Shown here piece by piece: positions 1-4,627 of a stretch of 5,397 bases of DNA. Location of the stretch: positions 1 through 5,397 of the forward strand of contig JAJFJE010000002.1 of NCBI GenBank assembly GCA_021774355.1, in the 5' to 3' direction. The notes under the pieces are model-generated. The model saw only the letters and a list, made by a program, of their open reading frames with translations. It had not been told where the DNA came from and did not search any database. A program made the translations under genes and the position numbers. The stretch comes from Alphaproteobacteria bacterium. Lineage in GTDB: Bacteria; Pseudomonadota; Alphaproteobacteria; Zavarziniales; Zavarziniaceae. How positions within the stretch are numbered: position 1 is the stretch's first letter; every line of letters begins with the position of its first letter.

Positions 1-1046
1 TCGGTTATTCGTTGGCCTTCACCGTTGGCGGCGGCATGAACGCCTATATCGGCGGCACCAGCAAGTTCTTCCTGGCTGGCGTCGGTGTGGACGAGATTTC
101 GGGGGTCATTCCGGAATCGGTGTTCATGATGTTCCAGATGACCTTCGCCCTGATCACCCCGGCGCTGATCACCGGGGCCTTCGCCGACCGGATGAAATTC
201 TCGTCGATGATGGTGTTCATGGTCCTGTGGTCGATCCTGGTCTATTCGCCGATCGCCCATTGGGTCTGGGGCGGCGGCTTCCTGGGCGGCGCCGGCGTGC
301 TGGACTTCGCCGGCGGCACCGTGGTGCACATCAATGCCGGCGTCGCCGGCCTGGTGTGCTGCATTGTTCTGGGCAAGCGCATCGGCTACGGCAAGGAGCA
401 GATGGCACCCCATAACCTCACCCTCAGCCTGATCGGCGCCTCGCTGCTGTGGGTCGGCTGGTTCGGCTTCAACGCCGGTTCGGAACTCGCGGCTGACGGC
501 CGTGCGGGCATGGCCTTCGCCGTGACCCACATCGCCACCGCCGTCGCGGCGCTGTCCTGGATGATTGTGGAGTGGCTGACCAAGGGCAAGCCCAGCGTCC
601 TGGGCGTCCTGTCCGGTGCGGTCGCGGGCCTTGTCGCCATCACCCCCGCCTCGGGTTTCGTGCTGGCCGGCGGAGCCTTCTGGATCGGTCTCGCGGCCGG
701 TGTGATCTGCTACTTCGCCTCGACCACGCTCAAGCACATGATCGGCTATGACGACAGCCTGGACGTCTGGGGCGTCCACGGTGTCGGCGGCATCGTCGGT
801 GCCGTGCTGACCGGCGTCTTCGCGACCATGGCGGTCACCGGCGGCACCGATCCGGTCGGTGCCATGGAAGGCAATATCGGCCAGGTCTGGACCCAGATCG
901 AGGGCATACTTGTCACCCTGGTATGGTCCGGCGTGGTCACCCTGGTGCTGCTGTGGATCATCAACATCGTCATGGGTCTGCGCGTTACTCCCGAGGAAGA
1001 GCGCGAAGGCCTCGATGTCAGCCTGCATGGCGAATCGGTGCAGTGA
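1..1046 (+). CDS. amtB: Ammonium transporter, AmtB family (5' partial)
   Basis: This is an inner-membrane trimeric channel conducting ammonium/ammonia. The reading frame is open from the left edge (first complete codon at 3-5) and begins GYSLAF, a family motif well inside the protein, so the N-terminal signal/first helices lie outside the window. About 347 residues are present. Diagnostic family segments are visible: TFALIT with the gate Phe, HWVWGGGFL with the vestibule Trp, LDFAGGTVVHINAG (Asp codon 303-305, first pore His codon 327-329), WFGFNAGS, and DVWGVHGVGGIVG (second pore His codon 777-779). The C-terminal tail GLRVTPEEEREGLD is the cytoplasmic segment that contacts the PII protein GlnK in E. 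coli, so regulation by a GlnK homologue is likely. A glnK gene often lies immediately upstream but that position is not in the window. A strong terminator follows, so this is the end of its transcription unit. Confidence 0.97.
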   Translation, partial: GYSLAFTVGGGMNAYIGGTSKFFLAGVGVDEISGVIPESVFMMFQMTFALITPALITGAFADRMKFSSMMVFMVLWSILVYSPIAHWVWGGGFLGGAGVLDFAGGTVVHINAGVAGLVCCIVLGKRIGYGKEQMAPHNLTLSLIGASLLWVGWFGFNAGSELAADGRAGMAFAVTHIATAVAALSWMIVEWLTKGKPSVLGVLSGAVAGLVAITPASGFVLAGGAFWIGLAAGVICYFASTTLKHMIGYDDSLDVWGVHGVGGIVGAVLTGVFATMAVTGGTDPVGAMEGNIGQVWTQIEGILVTLVWSGVVTLVLLWIINIVMGLRVTPEEEREGLDVSLHGESVQ

Positions 1047-1065
1047 TCTCCCGCTGACTCCGTTA

Positions 1066-1084
1066 CGCCGTTGCTCCAACGGCG
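1066..1084 (+). repeat. Perfect 8-bp hairpin downstream of amtB
   Basis: CGCCGTTG (1066-1073) is followed by the loop CTC and its exact complement CAACGGCG (1077-1084). It lies 20 bp after the amtB stop codon and 5 bp before the terminator stem. It has no U-tract of its own. It probably protects the mRNA 3' end or assists termination, which is inferred from position only. Confidence 0.6.
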
Positions 1085-1089
1085 GCCTT

Positions 1090-1122
1090 GGGGGGAGTGC
1101 CCTGCACTCCCCCCTTTTCTTT
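1090..1122 (+). terminator. Rho-independent terminator of amtB
   Basis: An 11-bp uninterrupted stem (GGGGGGAGTGC at 1090-1100 with GCACTCCCCCC at 1104-1114) encloses a CCT loop. It is followed directly by TTTTCTTT (1115-1122). The U-tract is present only for plus-strand transcripts, so the element ends amtB transcription and is not an obvious terminator for the minus-strand gene on its right. Confidence 0.93.
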
Positions 1123-1169
1123 GCCTGATTTTTTGCCGCCCGACCGCCCCGCGGCCTGCCCGACGAGAC

Positions 1170-1277
1170 TCAGCCGCCGACCGCCAGGCCCGCGACGTAA
1201 TCCGCCAGATTGCCGAAGATCCTGAACAGGCGCGGCGCCGGATCGAGGGCGGCGTCCGACCAGGCGATCGCAAACAT
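1170..1277 (-). CDS. Possible small ORF, 35 codons, unknown
   Basis: An ATG at 1277-1275 opens a frame ending in TGA at 1172-1170 and encoding 35 residues (begins MFAIAWSDAALDPAP, ends DYVAGLAVGG). The composition is protein-like, with a potentially amphipathic stretch LFRIFGNLADYVAGLA, and 31 of 35 codons end in G or C, as in the neighbouring genes. There is no gene on the other strand here whose shadow could explain this. It lies 22 bp after the stop of the upstream minus-strand gene and could be translated from the same mRNA. Against it: no convincing Shine-Dalgarno (only GGCGG-like), short length and no recognised family. It could also be chance or a decayed gene end. Confidence 0.25.
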   Translation of the reverse strand: MFAIAWSDAALDPAPRLFRIFGNLADYVAGLAVGG

Positions 1278-1299
1278 CGGTGACCGCCCGGTCCGCCGG

Positions 1300-1818
1300 T
1301 CAGTGAAGCCGGGCGCGGCCGGGCGCCTGGCCGGGCCGCAGGGCGATCGGGTCCCTTAGGGCCGCGATGCAGCCGCTGGGATCGGACCACAGGTGCAGGC
1401 CAGCAAGCGACAGGGCGTCGGCCAGCGCCTTGGCCGTCCCCAGCAGGGTCCGGAGACCTGCGGCGGGGAGCACGCCTTCGAGCAGATGATGGGCCGTGTC
1501 GCCGGCACCGATCTGCAGGGCGGCCAGCACCCGCAGCAACAGGATTTCGTCATCGGACACCGACGGGTCGCACAGCGGGTTGAGCTGGACCGGCCGTGCG
1601 GCGGTCACCGCAAGACAGGCCAGCGTCGCATCCAGGCGCGGCCGGGCCGCAGCCAGATCGGCCAAGGCGAGGCCTTCGTCGAGCAACTGGCCGGCACCCG
1701 GCCGGCCGGCCCGTTCGGCCAGCCATAGGCGGATCGCCCAGACCACGAACTGGCCGCCGAACCGCAACGACGCCACCGCCGGCCTGTCGCCCCGGACCAT
1801 GCCGCAAACTCTTCCCAT
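1300..1818 (-). CDS. Uncharacterised alpha-helical protein, 172 aa
   Basis: I do not recognise a named family. The start at 1818 is supported by AAGGAG (plus-strand 1828-1833) with a 9-nt spacer; an internal Met7 at 1800 is less likely. The product has no signal peptide or clear membrane span. It is rich in Ala and Leu and reads as a helical bundle: a hydrophobic/aromatic N-terminal segment (FVVWAIRLWLAER, residues 24-36), then LDEGLALADLAAARPRLDA. The most motif-like part is LNPLCDPSVSDDEILLLRVLAALQ (residues 79-102), containing Cys83 and an acidic cluster. A second helical region (about 112-144) follows, then a basic Pro/Arg-rich tail. It resembles conserved hypothetical proteins of alphaproteobacteria by my recollection only. 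It is flanked upstream by a Fur-like dyad, so iron-linked expression is possible. It points away from ahpD and is separated from it by about 200 bp of regulatory and palindromic DNA. Confidence 0.72.
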   Translation of the reverse strand: MGRVCGMVRGDRPAVASLRFGGQFVVWAIRLWLAERAGRPGAGQLLDEGLALADLAAARPRLDATLACLAVTAARPVQLNPLCDPSVSDDEILLLRVLAALQIGAGDTAHHLLEGVLPAAGLRTLLGTAKALADALSLAGLHLWSDPSGCIAALRDPIALRPGQAPGRARLH

Positions 1819-1848
1819 GACCGGCGTCTCCTTCGCTTGAACCGGATC

Positions 1849-1891
1849 AGGCTAGGAGTTTGCGATTGCTATTGCAAGTCATTCGCATTAA
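1849..1891 (-). promoter_or_regulatory. Candidate Fur-type iron box over a promoter
   Basis: In otherwise GC-rich DNA, this AT-rich stretch holds overlapping dyads. One is TTGCGATTGCTATTGCAA (1860-1877, 14 of 18 positions palindromic). It overlaps TTGCAAGTCATTCGCA (1872-1887). Read on the minus strand, AATGCGAATGACTTGCAA resembles Fur boxes of the GAATGATTTGCA type known in pseudomonads and relatives. A weak sigma70-like promoter for the minus strand can be drawn as TTGCAA (1877-1872), a 17-nt spacer and TAGCCT (1854-1849). That would place the dyads over the -35 region, a typical repressor geometry. The only gene it could serve is the one starting at 1818. The dyads are observed; the Fur assignment is an inference. 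Confidence 0.45.
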
Positions 1892-1949
1892 TAAGAGCAC
1901 CATGACACGGACGAGACAACACTGCATAGGCCGGCCATGCCCGGTGCGG

Positions 1950-1976
1950 GCCGCGGCGGGGCGCCCCGGCCGCGGC
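1950..1976. repeat. GC-rich inverted repeat, left of two overlapping
   Basis: GCCGCGGC (1950-1957) and GCCGCGGC (1969-1976) flank GGGGCGCCCC (1958-1967), itself a perfect palindrome, with a single extra G at 1968. All 26 other bases can pair. The right arm shares 1973-1976 with the next palindrome, so the two structures cannot form together on one strand. Confidence 0.6.
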
Positions 1977-2002
1977 GGTCCGGCGGGCCCGCGGGACCGC
2001 CG
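1973..2002. repeat. 30-bp near-perfect palindrome downstream of ahpD
   Basis: CGGCGGTCC (1973-1981) is mirrored by GGACCGCCG (1994-2002). The centre GCGGGCCCGC (1983-1992) is a perfect palindrome, and the only mismatch is G1982 with G1993. It begins 13 bp beyond the ahpD stop codon on the minus strand, where a 3'-end structure would be expected. It has no U-tract on either strand, so it is not a classical intrinsic terminator. It may be a GC-rich terminator-like or RNA-stabilising structure. Confidence 0.6.
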
Positions 2003-2015
2003 GCCGGGTCGAGGG

Positions 2016-2564
2016 TCAGGCCGCGCTGGGCAGGGCGGCAAGGGCGTCGCGACCGGCGCAAGCGACCGCCGCCGACGCCATGATGGCCGCGACGCGAACC
2101 ACGTTCTGCACCATTTCGCGGCTCGCCCCGAGCTTGAGCACCGAAGCGTCATGGGCGGCCAGGCACATGCCGCAGCCATTCACGGCCGACACGGCGATCG
2201 ACCACAATTCGAAGTCGAGCTTGTCGACCCCGGGGCTCGCCAGCAGGTTCATGCGCAACCGCGCGGGCATCTGGCCATAGTCGGACGGCCCGACCAGATG
2301 GACGAAACGGTAATAGACATTGTTCATGGACAGCACCATGGCGCAGCCTTCCACCGCATCGAGGGTCGGGCGGTCAAGATGCAGGGCGGCTTCCCCGGCC
2401 GCGGCGCGGATCACGCCGGGCTCCCGGGTCGCCAGGGCGCTGGCATAGGCGGCGCCCCACAACTGGGCCGGGGTCAGGCCCGGTGTGGCGGCGAGGCTGC
2501 CCAGATTGAGGCGCAGGTCCTTGGCATGGCCCGGCAGGGCCGCTCTCAGGTTTTCGATCGACAT
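2016..2564 (-). CDS. ahpD: Alkylhydroperoxidase AhpD (AhpC reductase partner)
   Basis: This is a 182-residue carboxymuconolactone-decarboxylase-like AhpD. In mycobacteria it reduces AhpC, drawing electrons from lipoylated SucB (DlaT) and Lpd, and has weak peroxidase activity itself. The active site is visible in NGCGMCLAAHD: Cys131 and Cys134 form the CxxC pair and His138 follows, with Glu119 upstream. These match Glu118, Cys130, Cys133 and His137 of the M. tuberculosis enzyme. The position of its His132 is Met133 here. The length is close to the family norm. The start at 2564 is preferred over the ATG at 2570, because GGAG (plus-strand 2572-2575) lies 7 nt from the former and only 1 nt from the latter; the longer version adds Met-Ser. 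It lies 60 bp downstream of ahpC on the same strand and is almost surely co-transcribed. Confidence 0.95.
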   Translation of the reverse strand: MSIENLRAALPGHAKDLRLNLGSLAATPGLTPAQLWGAAYASALATREPGVIRAAAGEAALHLDRPTLDAVEGCAMVLSMNNVYYRFVHLVGPSDYGQMPARLRMNLLASPGVDKLDFELWSIAVSAVNGCGMCLAAHDASVLKLGASREMVQNVVRVAAIMASAAVACAGRDALAALPSAA

Positions 2565-2571
2565 CGACATT

Positions 2572-2575
2572 CTCC
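2572..2575 (-). promoter_or_regulatory. Shine-Dalgarno deciding the ahpD start
   Basis: GGAG on the minus strand is 7 nt before the ATG at 2564 and 1 nt before the ATG at 2570. The spacing favours the downstream ATG. Confidence 0.65.
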
Positions 2576-2584
2576 GTTCTGGGC

Positions 2585-2613
2585 GGGCCGGACGGGGTGG
2601 CCCCGCCCGGCCC
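2585..2613 (-). repeat. Stable hairpin between ahpC and ahpD
   Basis: Two arms, 2585-2597 and 2601-2613, pair as 7 bp plus 5 bp with one A/C mismatch (2592 with 2606) around a TGG loop. The hairpin begins 11 bp after the ahpC stop and ends about 9 bp before the ahpD Shine-Dalgarno. It has no U-tract. It could act as a partial terminator, or as a 3'-end stabiliser that keeps ahpC mRNA more abundant than ahpD. The function is inferred. Confidence 0.55.
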
Positions 2614-2624
2614 TCGCCCCGAGG

Positions 2625-3167
2625 TCAGGCCGCAGGCTTCAGGACGTCGTCGCCCTTCTGCCAGTTACACGGACACAGTTCATCGGTCTGCAGGGCGTCG
2701 AGCACCCGCACCACCTCGGTGGGATTGCGTCCGACATTGAGGTCGTTGACCGAGACGAAGCGGATCACACCCTGGGGATCGACGATGAAGGTCGCGCGCA
2801 TCGCCACGCCCTCGGTTTTGTCGAGCACGCCCAATGCCGTGGCCAGGTCGCGTTTGAGGTCGGCAACCATCGGGAAGGGCAGGTCCTTCAGGTCGTCATG
2901 GTTGTTGCGCCAGGCGAGATGGACGAACTCGCTATCGGTCGAGACCCCGAGAAGCTGGGCGTCCCGGTCGCTGAACGCGCCTTCCAGCCGGCCGAAGGCG
3001 GCGATCTCGGTGGGGCAGACAAAGGTGAAGTCCTTCGGCCAGAAGAACACCACCAGCCACTTGCCGCCATAGCTGGCGTTGGTCAGGTCGACGAAGGCAG
3101 TGGCCGGGTCGCTCGAAACGACCGCCTTCAAGGCGAAATCGGGGAATGTGTCACCCACGGTCAGCAT
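2625..3167 (-). CDS. ahpC: Peroxiredoxin AhpC (three-cysteine, mycobacterial-like)
   Basis: This is a cytosolic thiol peroxidase reducing H2O2, organic hydroperoxides and probably peroxynitrite. The 180-residue AhpC/TSA fold shows PKDFTFVCPTE with peroxidatic Cys51 in the Pro44/Thr48/Cys51 signature, and the conserved Arg124 in AMRATFIVDP. The C-terminal LCPCNWQKGD holds Cys165 and Cys167. A double C-terminal cysteine (CxC) is the pattern of M. tuberculosis AhpC (Cys61, Cys174, Cys176), which is recycled by AhpD, agreeing with the ahpD gene next door. No AhpF-like reductase is in the window. The start at 3167 has AAAGGA (plus-strand 3176-3181) 8 nt upstream and gives MLTVGDTFPDF, the usual family N-terminus. 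An upstream TTG at 3200 would add 11 residues that run through this ribosome site and is rejected. It is divergent from oxyR and presumably activated by it. Confidence 0.96.
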   Translation of the reverse strand: MLTVGDTFPDFALKAVVSSDPATAFVDLTNASYGGKWLVVFFWPKDFTFVCPTEIAAFGRLEGAFSDRDAQLLGVSTDSEFVHLAWRNNHDDLKDLPFPMVADLKRDLATALGVLDKTEGVAMRATFIVDPQGVIRFVSVNDLNVGRNPTEVVRVLDALQTDELCPCNWQKGDDVLKPAA

Positions 3168-3175
3168 CGGATTGA

Positions 3176-3181
3176 TCCTTT
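3176..3181 (-). promoter_or_regulatory. Shine-Dalgarno of ahpC
   Basis: AAAGGA on the minus strand lies 8 nt before the ATG at 3167 and fixes that start in preference to the TTG at 3200. Confidence 0.8.
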
Positions 3182-3203
3182 CAGGAAAGCACGATGCCAA
3201 ACA

Positions 3204-3240
3204 GATAGAGCCTTGTTTATATCAATTCTAATATCATATC
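3204..3240. promoter_or_regulatory. Candidate OxyR/LysR operator between ahpC and oxyR
   Basis: The AT-rich 100-bp gap between the two divergent ATGs contains TTATATCAATTCTAA (3217-3231), a TTA/TAA dyad with the T-N11-A spacing typical of LysR-type regulators (T3218, A3230). It is overlapped by ATAT...ATAT arms at 3219-3222 and 3231-3234. GATAG at 3204-3208 and TATC at 3237-3240 recall OxyR half-sites (GATAG/CTATC) and are symmetric about the same region. The four-box ATAG/CTAT pattern at 11-bp spacing is only partly matched. Location and regulator identity make OxyR binding, with autoregulation and ahpC activation, the natural reading. No clear consensus -35/-10 pair is visible for either gene. 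Confidence 0.45.
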
Positions 3241-3267
3241 CGGATCCAGCGATCAGAAAGGACGATC

Positions 3268-4194
3268 ATGTCGATCACCTTGCGCCAGTTGCGCTATGTC
3301 ACCGCCGTCGCCACCCACCAAAGCTTTCGCCGGGCGGCTGCGGCGCTCCATGTCAGCCAGCCGGCGATGACCGCGCAGGTGCAGTTGCTGGAAGCGCAAT
3401 TGGGGGCGCCCGTGCTGACCCGCAGCCGCCGCGGGGTCAGCCCGACCCCGTTCGGCCAGGCCGTTCTCGACCAGGCCCACACCGTCCTGGCCGAAGTCGA
3501 GCAGTTGACGGCCTTGGGCCGTGAGGCCGCCGCGCAGCCGCTGCGCCTGGGGGTGATTCCCACCATCGCGCCCTATCTGGGTGCCGAGGCGATCGATATC
3601 GGCGGCCGGATTTCGCCCCACGGCCTCGCCCTGATCGAGGGCAAGACGGCCGAACTGCTGGACGGCCTGCGCGACGGCACGCTGGACGGCGCCTTGCTGG
3701 CCCTGCCCGCGGACGGCGCCGGCCTGGCGCCGGACCTCGTCGGCGAGACCGCCTTTGTCGAACCCTTCCTGGCCTTGCTGCCGGCGGGCGACTCCCTGGC
3801 CGACCAGGTCGGCCTGCGGCTCGCCGATCTCCGCCGTCGGCCGCTCCTGTTGCTGGAAGAGGGTCATTGCCTGGCCGACCAGACCCTCGCGCTGTGCGGC
3901 CCGGAGGCCGGCCCGGCGCCCTTGCGCGCCGGCTCGCTGGCGGTGGTGGTGCGCCTGGTGGCCAAGGGCCATGGCGTCTCGGTGCTGCCGGCCATGGCGA
4001 TCGCCCATGATTGCCACCGGGGCGACGGCACGGTCACCCGGCCGCTGAGCGATCCGGGTGCCTGCCGCCGGATCGGCCTGGCCTGGCGGCGCGGGGCGCG
4101 GGGCGAACGCGCCTGGCGGCGCCTGGCCGCGGCCCTCGCCCGGCTGGCGCCGGCCGCCCCGGGGCAGCCGGCCCCGGCCCTGGCGGCCGAGTGA
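3268..4194 (+). CDS. oxyR: LysR-family peroxide sensor OxyR
   Basis: This is a 308-residue transcription regulator (E. coli OxyR is 305). The N-terminal winged HTH lies at about residues 1-60 (LRQLRYVTAVATHQSFRRAA, then SQPAMTAQVQLLE), followed by the linker helix and the effector domain from about residue 90. The redox centre is intact: EEGHCLADQTLALC contains Cys201, with His200 before it, and Cys210. The spacing is the same as Cys199 and Cys208 in E. coli, whose disulfide switches the protein on in H2O2. GVIPTIAPYL and RAGSLAVVVRLVAKGHGVSVLPA also match OxyR. The start is supported by AAAGGA (3257-3262) 5 nt before the ATG. The Ala/Pro-rich C-terminal tail (from about 291) looks non-conserved. 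Divergence from ahpC-ahpD indicates it controls that operon. The stop is 3 bp from the stop of the convergent receiver gene. Confidence 0.97.
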   Translation: MSITLRQLRYVTAVATHQSFRRAAAALHVSQPAMTAQVQLLEAQLGAPVLTRSRRGVSPTPFGQAVLDQAHTVLAEVEQLTALGREAAAQPLRLGVIPTIAPYLGAEAIDIGGRISPHGLALIEGKTAELLDGLRDGTLDGALLALPADGAGLAPDLVGETAFVEPFLALLPAGDSLADQVGLRLADLRRRPLLLLEEGHCLADQTLALCGPEAGPAPLRAGSLAVVVRLVAKGHGVSVLPAMAIAHDCHRGDGTVTRPLSDPGACRRIGLAWRRGARGERAWRRLAAALARLAPAAPGQPAPALAAE

Positions 4195-4197
4195 GGA

Positions 4198-4572
4198 TTA
4201 CAGCAGCGCGGCCTTCAGGACCCGGGACAGGCGGGACAATTCGATGGGCTTCTCGACCACCGCGAAAGCCCCCGAATTGATCGACAGGGCCGGGCTGACC
4301 CAGGTCGGATTGCCGGTCATCAGGATGACCCGGATCGAGGCGTCCCGGCGGCGAATCGCTTCGGCGATCTCGATTCCGTTCCAGCCCGGCAGGTCGACGT
4401 CGAGCAGCACCAGATCGGGCCGGGCCAGGCGCAGCGCCGCCGACAGGGTCGGGCCGTCGCCCGCCTGCATCACGGTAAAGCCGAGACCGGTGAAATAATC
4501 CGCCAGTTCTTCGCGCAAGGCGTCGTGGTCGTCGACGACCAGGATCGTTCTGGGCTTGTCGCCACCTGTCAT
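4198..4572 (-). CDS. Stand-alone response-regulator receiver (CheY-like)
   Basis: This 124-residue protein consists of one REC domain with no output domain. Phosphorylation residues are visible: acidic pair Asp14/Asp15 in ILVVDDHD, phospho-acceptor Asp58 in LVLLDVDLPGWNG, switch Thr86 in VILMTGNP, and Lys108 in VVEKPIE. The start at ATG 4572 has GAGG (plus-strand 4579-4582) 6 nt upstream. A GTG at 4584 would add four residues, but its nearest GAGG is only 2 nt away. No histidine kinase is in the window, so its partner is unknown. It may be a phosphorelay intermediate or may regulate a protein directly. It lies 55 bp downstream of the CorA gene on the same strand with no clear terminator between, so co-transcription is plausible. 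It converges on oxyR with a 3-bp gap. Confidence 0.93.
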   Translation of the reverse strand: MTGGDKPRTILVVDDHDALREELADYFTGLGFTVMQAGDGPTLSAALRLARPDLVLLDVDLPGWNGIEIAEAIRRRDASIRVILMTGNPTWVSPALSINSGAFAVVEKPIELSRLSRVLKAALL

Positions 4573-4578
4573 CCCGTG

Positions 4579-4582
4579 CCTC
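4579..4582 (-). promoter_or_regulatory. Shine-Dalgarno deciding the receiver-protein start
   Basis: GAGG on the minus strand is 6 nt from the ATG at 4572. It overlaps the alternative GTG codon at 4584, which favours the ATG. Confidence 0.55.
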
Positions 4583-4627
4583 ACCGCCTCGTCGAAAGGA
4601 TTGGGCCGGCGCCGTCGTGCCGACCGC

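Noticed and set aside
1071..1283. A 70-codon plus-strand frame
   Set aside because: It begins inside the tandem hairpins and runs through the amtB terminator, with no ribosome site and no protein-like composition.
1306..1340. Repeated GCCGGGCGC-like units
   Set aside because: They lie inside the Pro/Arg-rich C-terminal coding region of the 172-residue gene and are short enough to be expected from GC-rich codon use.
746..1390. A 214-codon minus-strand frame over the end of amtB and the terminator
   Set aside because: It is antisense to well-conserved Amt sequence, reads through the terminator stem and has an Arg/Pro/Ser-rich shadow composition.
1847..2179. A 110-codon minus-strand frame over the ahpD end and the palindromes
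   Set aside because: It overlaps ahpD in another frame on the same strand, crosses the palindromes and the candidate iron box, and has shadow-like Arg/Pro composition.
3168..3200. An N-terminal extension of AhpC from a TTG at 3200
   Set aside because: The extra 11 residues overlap the clear AAAGGA ribosome site of the ATG at 3167, and AhpC proteins normally begin close to the LTVGD-like segment.
1860..3524. A 554-codon plus-strand open frame spanning ahpD, ahpC and the start of oxyR
   Set aside because: It is antisense to two genes with intact catalytic motifs and overlaps a third in another frame. Its product is low-complexity Arg/Gly/His-rich with no family motif, a usual high-GC shadow.
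3253..4017. A 254-codon minus-strand frame opposite oxyR
   Set aside because: It is a Gln/Gly/Arg-rich shadow of a full-length OxyR with an intact HTH and redox motif.
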